From assembly GCF_021631985.1 (NCBI RefSeq), contig NZ_CP070225.1:2542001-2606000 (forward strand): a stretch of 64,000 bases of DNA, in the 5' to 3' direction. Position numbers and translations under genes: made by a program. A model generated the notes under the pieces. That model was not told the DNA's origin. It worked only from the letters and a program-made list of their open reading frames with translations, and ran no database searches. The DNA is from Sandaracinus amylolyticus (GTDB lineage Bacteria; Myxococcota_A; Polyangia; Polyangiales; Sandaracinaceae). Positions 31,445-39,800 of the stretch are shown here, in pieces (the stretch's first letter is position 1; each line of letters starts with the position of its first letter).

Positions 31445-32056
31445 ATGAAGCCAGCGGCGGCGCTCACGTTCTTGTTCGTGTCGCTGGTGCTGGCGCCCGT
31501 CGCGTCCGCGCAGGATGTCGCGCCGCCTCCTCGGCGCTGGACGCTCGAGATCGCGCTCGACCACGGCGTCATGCTCGATGCCCCCGAGGGCGCGCCGCTC
31601 CAGGCGCTGCCGAGCGGGAGCTTGGACGTGCGATTCCACGCACCGATCGGGCTGGGCGGGATGGTGCGCGTCGACGCAGTGCAGCTCGCGCTGTCGCGGC
31701 TCGCGCTCGAGCTCGGGCCCGCCGCGCGCGTCTGGCTGCATCGCGATGGTCCTCGCGGCCTGCAGCTCGGCGGCTCGCTCGGGCTCGCGGTCGACCTGCG
31801 CTTCGACGGCCCACGCCCCGGGCTGCTCACCTCGATCTGCGTGCTCGACGACACGGGGCGGCGCTGCCGCGGGCCCTACGACGGCCGCGTCGGACCCTAC
31901 GGGACCGTGCAGCTGGACTACCGTGAGCACGCGTTCTTCGTCGGCATCGCGGTGCTCGCGCGCTGGCTCCCGCACGATCTACGCGGCCCGCAGCGCGACG
32001 GGGAGCACGCGTCGTTCTCCGCGCTGCTGCGCGCGGGCGGCGAGATCGAGCTGTGA
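31445..32056 (+). CDS. Secreted hypothetical protein, outer-membrane-like
   Basis: 203 aa. A clear cleavable signal peptide (MKPAAALTFLFVSLVLAPVASA, cut after ASA) precedes alternating hydrophobic/polar strands such as GLGGMVRVDAVQLALSRLALELG and GLQLGGSLGLAVDLRFDG. This pattern suggests an eight-strand-size beta-barrel or a small periplasmic beta protein. No family recognised. It stands alone between a divergent metalloprotease gene and a convergent flavoprotein gene six bases away. Confidence 0.75.
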   Translation: MKPAAALTFLFVSLVLAPVASAQDVAPPPRRWTLEIALDHGVMLDAPEGAPLQALPSGSLDVRFHAPIGLGGMVRVDAVQLALSRLALELGPAARVWLHRDGPRGLQLGGSLGLAVDLRFDGPRPGLLTSICVLDDTGRRCRGPYDGRVGPYGTVQLDYREHAFFVGIAVLARWLPHDLRGPQRDGEHASFSALLRAGGEIEL

Positions 32057-32062
32057 GGGCGA

Positions 32063-32977
32063 TTACGAGGACGTCGCTCCGAAGCGCTCGGCGGTCAGCA
32101 TCTCGACGAGGGACATCGCGACCTGCGCGCCGTCGGTCGCGGCGCTCAGCGCGTTCGTGCGTCGCCCTGCGGCGTCCCCCACCACGTGCACCCGCGGCAT
32201 CGACGTCTCGCCCACCGCGTCGCTCCGCACGAGCCCCCGCTCGTCCAGCGCGAGCCCGGCGTAGAGCGCGACGTCGGAGGAGCGCGCCGCCGGATGCAGG
32301 AAGAGCGCGCCGCACGCGACGTGCTCGCCGCCCTCGAGCTCGACGCCGCGCAGCGCGCCGTCCTCCGCGACCACCCGCGTCACCGCGCGCGCCTCGATGC
32401 GCACGCCGGCCGCACGCAGCGGCGCGAGCTCGCTCTCGGGCACGTCGGTGCGCCCGTGCAGCAAGAGCACGAGCTCGCGCGCCCACGCGCGCAGCGGCAA
32501 CACGGTGCGCGCCACGCCGCGCTCCAGCGCGAGCACGGCCCACGTCATGTCGGCGTGCTCGAAGCCGTGGCAGTGGGCGCACGAGAACGCGTCGCGGCCC
32601 CACACCTCGCGCAGCCCCGCGAGCTTCGGCAGCACGTCGACGATCCCGGTCGCGAGGATCACGCGCCGCGCGCGCAGCACCGCGCCGCTCGCGAGCTCGA
32701 CCCGCACTCCGCTGGTCTCGCGTGCGAGCGAGGCCACGCGACCGTCGATCACGTCGACGCTCGGATACCTCGCGAGATCGGCGCGACCGCGACCCCGCAG
32801 CTCGTCGGGCGAGACACCGTCGTGCCCGATCCATCCGTGGGTCGCGAGCGCGCTCGCGTTGCGCGCCGGGCCTCCGTCGACGAGCAGCGTGCGCATGCGT
32901 GCGCGCCCGAGCACCAAGGCGGCCGAGAGCCCCGCCGGCCCGGCACCGACGATCACCACGTCGTGCGTCGGCGTCAT
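32063..32977 (-). CDS. Thioredoxin-reductase-like FAD oxidoreductase
   Basis: 304 aa, class II pyridine-nucleotide disulfide oxidoreductase fold. The FAD-binding GxGxxG is VVIVGAGPAGLSAALVLGR. The redox pair is CAHC in AFSCAHCHGFE near residue 135, in the thioredoxin-reductase position. The C-terminal FAD motif is RVHVVGDAAGRRTNALSAATDGA. A normal NADPH-binding GxGxxA loop is not obvious, since the segment AVLALERGVARTVLPL lies where it should be. That is typical of reductase-like proteins that use other donors. It starts within the stop of the DUF2378-like gene (ATGA overlap), so the pair is co-translated. Confidence 0.88.
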   Translation of the reverse strand: MTPTHDVVIVGAGPAGLSAALVLGRARMRTLLVDGGPARNASALATHGWIGHDGVSPDELRGRGRADLARYPSVDVIDGRVASLARETSGVRVELASGAVLRARRVILATGIVDVLPKLAGLREVWGRDAFSCAHCHGFEHADMTWAVLALERGVARTVLPLRAWARELVLLLHGRTDVPESELAPLRAAGVRIEARAVTRVVAEDGALRGVELEGGEHVACGALFLHPAARSSDVALYAGLALDERGLVRSDAVGETSMPRVHVVGDAAGRRTNALSAATDGAQVAMSLVEMLTAERFGATSS

Positions 32978-33555
32978 CGCTGCGCTTGATAGCGGATGAC
33001 GACCTCGAAGCGCGCGTCGCCGTCCTGCCCGCCCGAGATCACGCGGCTCGGGAGCCTCGTGAGCCGCATCAGCTCGATCACCGCCTCGATGCCGCCCAGG
33101 AAGTCGTCCCACATGCGCCGCGTGTAGCCGTGGAACTCGTCGAACGAGAAGTGGATGTGCCCTTCGCGCGCGTCGATCACGGTGATGCGCCCGCCGTCGA
33201 CGTAGCGCGACACGATGCGGGTCGCGTTCACGAGCGCGCTGCGCGGTGAGACCACGAGCGAGATCACGCGGAACAGCGTGGAGAAGTCCTCGACCACCGC
33301 GGCGCGCGAGAGCTCGCGGCACACCCCGTCGTCGGTGGCGCGGGATGGAACCTCGCGCTCGATCGACGCGAGCAGCGCGTCGTACCAGCTCGCCGGATAC
33401 CAGCCGTTCGTCACGATCTCGCCATCGCGCAGCGCGACACCGCCGGGGCCCTCGACGCGCGAACGCACGCGCACCAGCACGTCGTCGCCGTAGCGCCGCT
33501 CGAGCGCGCGCAGCGTGCCGTGGAAGTTGACGCCCTTGAGCCTGCGCTCCTGCAT
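32974..33555 (-). CDS. DUF2378-like myxobacterial protein
   Basis: 193 aa, cytoplasmic, no signal peptide. It resembles the myxobacterial paralogous family TIGR02265/DUF2378, with opening LKGVNFHGTLRALERRYG, then NGWYPASWYDALLASIE and HFSFDEFHGYTRRMWDDFLGGIE. Function of the family is unknown. It is translationally coupled to the flavoprotein gene, so it may be a partner or sensor for it. Family assignment was made by eye. Confidence 0.65.
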   Translation of the reverse strand: MQERRLKGVNFHGTLRALERRYGDDVLVRVRSRVEGPGGVALRDGEIVTNGWYPASWYDALLASIEREVPSRATDDGVCRELSRAAVVEDFSTLFRVISLVVSPRSALVNATRIVSRYVDGGRITVIDAREGHIHFSFDEFHGYTRRMWDDFLGGIEAVIELMRLTRLPSRVISGGQDGDARFEVVIRYQAQR

Positions 33556-33601
33556 CGCGCGCCGACACCTTACCGGATCGACGCCGCGAGCGCGCGGCAG
33601 G

Positions 33602-34078
33602 TCACTCGTCGAGGAATCGGCGCAGGCGCGTGATCAGCTGCGTGCTCGCGTAGGGGCCGAGCGTCTTCTCGGACGAGAGGCCGTCGATGCGATCGAGCGC
33701 CTGCGCGAGATCGGTCGCATCCCACGCCACCGGCACGCGCCCCAGCGACTGGAAGCGCTCGGCGGTCGCGACCTGGTGATCGTTGCGCGTCTCGCGCAGC
33801 GCCGCGCGTCGCGGCATCACGAGGATCGGCTTGCCCAGCTCGAGCGCCTGCAGGATCGAGCCGGTGCCCGCGTGCGCGACGATCACGCTCGCCTCGCGAT
33901 AGCGCGCGAGGAAGTCGTCGGGCTCGAGGAAGCGCGTCCACTTCACGTGCCTCGGCACGTAGTCGGCAGGCCCGATCTGCGCGAACACGTCGGCGCGCTT
34001 GCGCGCGGCGGCCCACTCGTCGACGGCCTTCACCATGCGGTCGAAGGGCATCTGCGCGCCGACGGTCACGAAGATCAC
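33602..34078 (-). CDS. Glycosyltransferase catalytic subunit, Alg13/PssE-like
   Basis: 158 aa, the C-terminal (donor-binding) half of a split GT-B glycosyltransferase. MIFVTVGAQMPFDRMVKAV and VIVAHAGTGSILQALELGKPILVMPR are the Alg13/PssE signature, with HAGTGS binding the UDP-sugar. The partner half is the product of the gene just upstream. Start is a GTG that overlaps its stop by four bases (GTGA). In exopolysaccharide loci such pairs add the second sugar to the lipid-linked unit. Confidence 0.92.
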   Translation of the reverse strand: MIFVTVGAQMPFDRMVKAVDEWAAARKRADVFAQIGPADYVPRHVKWTRFLEPDDFLARYREASVIVAHAGTGSILQALELGKPILVMPRRAALRETRNDHQVATAERFQSLGRVPVAWDATDLAQALDRIDGLSSEKTLGPYASTQLITRLRRFLDE

Positions 34079-34557
34079 AGGATCGCCCCCGCGTACTCGG
34101 GCCCGCCCGCGCGCTCGAGCTCGCGCCACTGCGTGAGCCAGAGATCCGCGAAGGGGCCGACCTTCGCGCCCGACATCGAGAGCTCTTCGACGTTCGCGAT
34201 GCTGTCGACCCAGATGGTCCGGCACCCGAGCGACTTCCCGAGCACGATGCCGAAGAAGCCGGGGAGGGCGCCCGTCGAGATCACGACGTCGGGTCGCTCC
34301 GCGACGAGCACGCCGAGCACGCGCGCGGCGCACTTCACGAGACCCACGCGATCCCAGCGCGTCACGTCGGGCACCACGCGCAGCTTCTCGCCTGGCACGT
34401 GCGAGCGATACGTCTCCGAGACCGTCACGTAGACGACCTGGTGCCCTTCGAACGCGGGGCGAAGCCGCATCAGCTCGATCCAGTGCCCTCCGCCGGAGGA
34501 GATCGCGAGGATCTTCTTCCGACCTCTCCGGCGGGGCTTGAGCAGGCGTCCGATCAC
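34075..34557 (-). CDS. Glycosyltransferase membrane subunit, Alg14/PssD-like
   Basis: 160 aa, the membrane-associating, acceptor-binding half of the split transferase. ILAISSGGGHWIELMRLRPAF, YVTVSETYR, RPDVVISTGALPGFFGIVLGKSLG and TIWVDSIANVEELS are typical of Alg14/PssD. It begins with an Arg/Lys-rich segment that could help bind membrane. The GTG start overlaps the stop of the Wzz-like gene by four bases, so chain-length control and glycosyl transfer are co-translated. Confidence 0.92.
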   Translation of the reverse strand: MIGRLLKPRRRGRKKILAISSGGGHWIELMRLRPAFEGHQVVYVTVSETYRSHVPGEKLRVVPDVTRWDRVGLVKCAARVLGVLVAERPDVVISTGALPGFFGIVLGKSLGCRTIWVDSIANVEELSMSGAKVGPFADLWLTQWRELERAGGPEYAGAIL

Positions 34558-36614
34558 TCGCGCGTCGCGCTCCAGAACGCCTCGACGTTGCCGCTGCGGT
34601 CCGGGAGCGTCGAGTACTCGTCGGCGATGCCGACGACCGCGTAGCCGACGCCCTCCTTGCGGCCGAGCCGGTTCGCGAGATCGCCGAGCTGCGTCACCGT
34701 GATCGCGCCCGAGGGGACGACGACGAGCACTCGATCGGCGAGACGCGCCGCGCGGCGCAGCTGCTGTCCGTTGAGCGGGCCTTCCCATGCGGTCGGGATC
34801 AGGCGCTCGGTCTCGTCGCTCATCGGCGTCGAGCTCAGCACGCCGTAGGGCGCGACCGCGCTGACGATGGTCGGCGGGCCGAGGAGCTCGAACGAGCCGC
34901 CGCGCTGCACCTGCGTCGGCGCGGCCTCGAACTCCTGGGTCGACAGGCCCGCCGAGGGGCCCGCGCTCGCCGGGAGCGAGCGCCGCCCGATGTCCACCGG
35001 GATCGGGCTCACCAGCGTGTCGCGCCCCATCTCGATGAGCGTGGTGTCCGTCCAGTCCGCCGCGAGCTGCTTGGCGAGCTCGGTGGCGAGCGGCATCTCG
35101 TGCTCGGTCGCGCCCACGACGAGCATCGTGCCGGTCGACTTCGGGACGAAGTCGTCCATGTCGGCGACGAGGTCGCCCGCGGCGCTGGGATCACGCGGCC
35201 ACGTCGTGGTGCCGACCACCGGCCCGTTGCCCCAGAACGAGATCTCCGACGCGGTGTGGAGCTTGAGCCCGCGCAGCTCGCGCCCGACGACCACCACGAG
35301 CACGAGCAGCACGAGCGCCAGCGGGACGCCCGCCGCGACGTAGTACTTGCGCTTGCTGGGCGCGGCGCTCTCGGGCGCGACCGCGCGCGCGATCACGCGG
35401 AACCCGGTGTCCGGGTTCTCGATCATGTTCTGCAGGCGCGCGCGGTGGTTCTGCAGGTTGTTCAGCAGCGTCTGCTTCACCTGCACGTCGGCGAGGAGCG
35501 CGGTCGCGTCGCCCTCGATCGCCGAGAAGGCCGCGACACGCTGCTGCGCTTCCTGCGCGAGCCGCTGGAGCTGCACCGAGCGCTGCCGCGCCGCCTCGAG
35601 ATCGGCCGACGCGGTCGCGAGCGCGGTCGCAGCGGTCTCGAACGTCGAGCTCGCGCCCATCGACACCGAGCCGACCTTGCTGCCGCCACCCGAGCGCACG
35701 CGCTCGCGCAGCGCGCGCACCTGGCGGTCCGCCACCTGGAAGCGAGGGTGATCCTCGGAGAGCTGCCCGCGGAGCTGCTCTAGGTGCGCCTCGGCGCGCG
35801 CGAGCTCGGTCTGATCGACCGACTCGCTCTGCGACGAGACGACCTGCATGCGCGGCTGGCGGCGCACCTCTTCGCGGAGCTCGCGCACCCGCGCCTCGAG
35901 CGACGCGATCTCGGCCGCCGCGAGGTCCGCCTCGGCGCGCAGATCGGCCGCCTGCTCGAGCGCGGCCTCCTGCTCGGTCGTGAGGTCGGTGACGCCGTGC
36001 TCGGTGCGGAACGCGTCGTAGCGCGAGCGCGTCCCGTCGAGCTCCTGGCGCGCCGCGACGATGCGCCCGTCGAGGTTCGCGATCTCCGTCTCGATCTCAC
36101 GACGGCGCGCACCGAGCTGGTACTCGATGAACGTGTCGACGATCGTGTTCGCGAAGCGCGCCGCCTCTTCGGGCGTCGTCGAGTGCGCGGTGATCGTCAC
36201 CAGGCCCGCCTCGGCGTCCTGGGTGTTCTCGAACAGGTTCTGCAGCGCGGCGAGGGGCACGGGATCCATGCCCATGCGGTGGCGCACCTCGCGCAGGACC
36301 TCGTCACGCCGCAGCGACTCCAGGCGCGAGGGCAGGTCGCGCCGCACGTCCTGCGACGACGCCTCCGCGCCCTCGGCGAGGGGCTGCACACCCTCGAAGC
36401 GCATGGACGCGCTCGAGTCGTAGTTGTGCTTGATGACGAATTTCGCGAGGACGACGCCGACGACGACGCCGATCACGGCGGCGACGAGCAGCCACCATCG
36501 TCCGCGTCGGATCGCACGGAGGAGCCGCGCTGGCTCCACGGGGAGGCCGGGTCGGCCCCGGCTCGGAGCTTCGCCGCTCTCGGGGGCCTCGGCCTGGTCG
36601 TTCTGAGCGGCCAT
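34554..36614 (-). CDS. Wzz/Wzc-like chain-length protein with dead kinase domain
   Basis: 686 aa, polysaccharide co-polymerase type. It starts at the ATG at 36614 with a Pro/Glu-rich cytoplasmic tail, then a first transmembrane segment (about residues 40-62, WWLLVAAVIGVVVGVVLAKF), a long periplasmic coiled-coil region (about 150-400) and a second transmembrane segment near 425-445 (VPLALVLLVLVVVVG). The cytoplasmic C-terminal domain has the place of a bacterial tyrosine kinase, but the Walker A position reads GATEHEMPLATELAKQLA, without GK[ST], and no Tyr-rich tail exists. It is therefore a degenerate, presumably inactive kinase domain. It regulates polymer length or export with the Wza-like protein. 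Confidence 0.9.
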   Translation of the reverse strand: MAAQNDQAEAPESGEAPSRGRPGLPVEPARLLRAIRRGRWWLLVAAVIGVVVGVVLAKFVIKHNYDSSASMRFEGVQPLAEGAEASSQDVRRDLPSRLESLRRDEVLREVRHRMGMDPVPLAALQNLFENTQDAEAGLVTITAHSTTPEEAARFANTIVDTFIEYQLGARRREIETEIANLDGRIVAARQELDGTRSRYDAFRTEHGVTDLTTEQEAALEQAADLRAEADLAAAEIASLEARVRELREEVRRQPRMQVVSSQSESVDQTELARAEAHLEQLRGQLSEDHPRFQVADRQVRALRERVRSGGGSKVGSVSMGASSTFETAATALATASADLEAARQRSVQLQRLAQEAQQRVAAFSAIEGDATALLADVQVKQTLLNNLQNHRARLQNMIENPDTGFRVIARAVAPESAAPSKRKYYVAAGVPLALVLLVLVVVVGRELRGLKLHTASEISFWGNGPVVGTTTWPRDPSAAGDLVADMDDFVPKSTGTMLVVGATEHEMPLATELAKQLAADWTDTTLIEMGRDTLVSPIPVDIGRRSLPASAGPSAGLSTQEFEAAPTQVQRGGSFELLGPPTIVSAVAPYGVLSSTPMSDETERLIPTAWEGPLNGQQLRRAARLADRVLVVVPSGAITVTQLGDLANRLGRKEGVGYAVVGIADEYSTLPDRSGNVEAFWSATRE

Positions 36615-36786
36615 GTGGAATGCAGCTGGGGGCCGAGTTTTACGCCGATCCGGCGATCGGTCCAGGGGTGGAGAGAAGCGTTCTTCCTGGGGGGCTCGGA
36701 ACTCTCGCACGGTACCAGAGAGCCATGGGCACCGGGTGTGATTCCGACGAGCAGCGCACGCTTTGATCCCGGCGCGAAACGCACGA

Positions 36787-36816
36787 CGGGCCCGGCACCT
36801 TCCGATGCCGGGCCCG
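36787..36816 (-). terminator. 11-bp GC hairpin between NRPS and Wzz genes
   Basis: CGGGCCCGGCA (36787-36797) pairs perfectly with 36806-36816 around an 8-base loop, 30 bases past the NRPS stop codon. The stretch after it on the minus strand has a few Ts but no run. It could terminate or attenuate transcription before the Wzz-like gene, separating NRPS and polysaccharide export expression. Confidence 0.55.
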
Positions 36817-36845
36817 CTCACGTGTGGCGTCGATGCGACGATCGA

Positions 36846-39800
36846 CTACCGGCGGCGGACCTGGTTGCGGCGGTTCATCATCTCGCGCCGCTGGGCCGCG
36901 CGATCCGCGGTCTTGCCGAGCTCCTCCGCGCCGCCGCCCGCGTCGCCGCCGCCACCGAGGTAGCTCGCGAGCGCCGCGATCGTCGGGAACCGGAAGATGT
37001 CGGTGATCGTCAGGTCCTTGCCGGTCGCCTGCTTGATCTCGCGGTGCGCCTGGACGGCGAGCAGCGAGTGACCGCCGAGCTCGAAGAAGTTGTCCTGGGT
37101 GCCCACCTTCGAGAGCCCGAGGATGCGCATCCAGATCGCGGCGATCTGCTTCTCGATCTCGCTCTCCGCGGCGACGAACTCCGCGGCCGAGGCGCGCCCC
37201 GCGCTCTCGTCGGGCTTCGGGAGCTGCTTGCGATCGATCTTGTTGTTCGGCGTGAGCGGGAAGCGCGCGAGCTCCACGAAGTGCGAGGGCACCATGAACT
37301 CGGGGAGCGTCACGCGGAGGTGCGCGCGCAGCTTCTCGGGGTCGGGCGTGTGGCCCTGGGCCGCCGTGTAGTACGCGACGAGGCGCTTGTCGCCCGGGTT
37401 GTCCTCGCGCGCGACGACGACCACCTCGCGCACGTCCTCGTGGTTCGACAGGCGCGACTCGATCTCGCCGAGCTCGATGCGGTAGCCGCGGATCTTCACC
37501 TGGTGATCCACGCGACCGAGGAACTCGACGCGCCCGTCGCCGGCCCAGCGCACGAGGTCGCCGGTGCGGTACATCCGCGCGCCCTCGATCTTCACGAAGG
37601 GATCGGGGACGAAGCGCTCCTCGGTGAGGTCGGGGCGCTGCCAGTAGCCGCGCGCGACGCCCGCACCGCCGATCCACAGCTCGCCCGGCGCGCCCACCGG
37701 CACCGGCTGGCGCGCGGCGTCGAGCACGTAGAGCTGCGTGTTCGCGATCGGCTTGCCGATCGACACCGTGCCCTCGACCGGCGCCGCGACCTCGGTGGAC
37801 GACCAGATGGTCGTCTCGGTCGGGCCGTACATGTTCGTCAGTGTCGCGCGCGTCGCCTGTGCGAGCTCCGCGACGAGCGAGCCCGGGAGCGCCTCGCCGC
37901 CGACGAACATGTGCTTCACGTGCGCGAGCGCGGTGCGCGCCTCGTCGTTGCCGAGGAGCATGCGCAGCATGCTCGGCGTGCACTGCAGGTGCGTGATGCG
38001 GTGCCGGACGATCTGCGCGGCGATCGACCAGTCGTCCTCGTCGACGCGCGGCTTGGGCTCCGCGGCGAGGCGCAGTCGATTGAGGTGATCGAGGTGCGCG
38101 AGCACGGTGTCGCTGTCGATCCCGTAGTCGATGAGGCACGCGATCTCGTCGACGCCGATCGCCTTGCACTCGTTCACGCGCTGGAGCGCGCTCTCCGGCG
38201 TGCCGAAGAGACCGCTCGTCTCGTAGTAGCGCTCGAACGCGTGATCGAGCAGCGCGTCCGCGTCCTCCTGCGAGAGCGACGTGAAGTTGTCCTCGAAGGT
38301 CGCGCCTTCCTTCGCGTGCTTCTTGAACGCGGGGAACGCCCACGCGTGCGCGGCGATGAGGTTCATCGAGCTGCGCAGGTAGTCCTTCATCGGCTCGCGC
38401 GCGGTCTCCTTCACGGCGCGCTCGTCGTCTCCGATGAACGTGTGGAGCATGAGGGTGACGTGCCCCTCGCCCTCGTGGCCCGAGTCCTTCCAGGCCTTGC
38501 GATAGACCGCGACCTTCTCGCGCACCTCGTCGAGGCTCTGACCGAGCAGGTGCGTGAGGATGCCGGCGCCCATGCGGCCTGCGGCCGCGAACGTCTCGGG
38601 GTTGCCCGCGGCCGTGACCCACACCGGCAGCTCGGGCTGCACCGGGCGCGGCAGCGTCTTCACCTTCACGGGGCCCTTCGGGCCTTCGAACTCGAGCGTC
38701 TCGCCGCGCCAGAGCTTCCGGACGATCTCGATGTCGCGCACCATCGCGCCCTTCGCGTTCGCGAAGTTCTCGGGGCGCAGCACGAAGTCGTTGGGGTGCC
38801 AGCCGCTCGCGAACGAGATGCCGACGCGACCGTTCGAGAGGTTGTCGACGAGCGCCCACTCCTCCGCGACGCGGATCGGGTGGTGCAGCGGGAGCACGCA
38901 CGAGCCCGAGCGGATCTTCACGTGCTGCGTGACCGCGGCGATCGCGGCGCTCGCGACGCTCGGGTTCGGATAGAGACCGCCGAACGCGCCGAAGTGTCGC
39001 TCCGGGGTCCACACCGCCTGGAAGCCGTTGCGATCGGCGAGCTTCGCGCCCTCGAGGAGCAGGCGGTACTTGCCCGCGTTCTTCTCGCCCTCGTCGCTCG
39101 CGAAGTAGAAGAGCGAGAACCCGATCTTGCGATCGCTGCCGGGCGCACGACCGCTCGAGACGAGCGCGCGATCCTCGTCGCTCGAGAGCACGACCTCGAA
39201 GCCGCGGCAGAGCGTCCAGAAGAGCTCGAGCACCGAGATGTCGAACGAGAGGCTCGTCACCGCGAGCCAGCGCGCGTCCGTCGGTCGCGGGATCACCGGG
39301 TCCATGCCGGTGAAGAAGTTCGCGACGTGACGGTGCTCGATCATCACGCCCTTGGGGCGGCCGGTCGAGCCCGACGTGTAGATGACGTACGCGAGGCTCG
39401 CGCTGTCGGTCTCGCGCGCCGGGCGGGTGCGCGGCTCGCTCACGAACGACGACGCGTCGGCGTCGAGGCGGAGGATCGTCGCGCCCGTCTGCGGGAGCGC
39501 GTGCGCGAGGTGCTCCTTCGTGAGCACCACCTTCGCCTGCGAGTCCTCGACGTAGAGCGCGACGCGATCCGCGGGGTAGCTCGGATCGACGGGCACGTAC
39601 GCGCCGCCCGCCTTCCAGATCGCGAGCGCGCCGATCACGAGCTCGGGCGAACGATCGACGTGCAGCGCGACCAGCGTGTCGCGACCGACGCCGAGCGCGA
39701 TCAGCTTGTGCGCGAGCTGGTTCGCACGCTCGTCGAGCGCGCGGTACGTGAGGCGCTCGCGCTCGAACGCGAGGGCGATCGCGTCGGGCGTGCGATCGAC

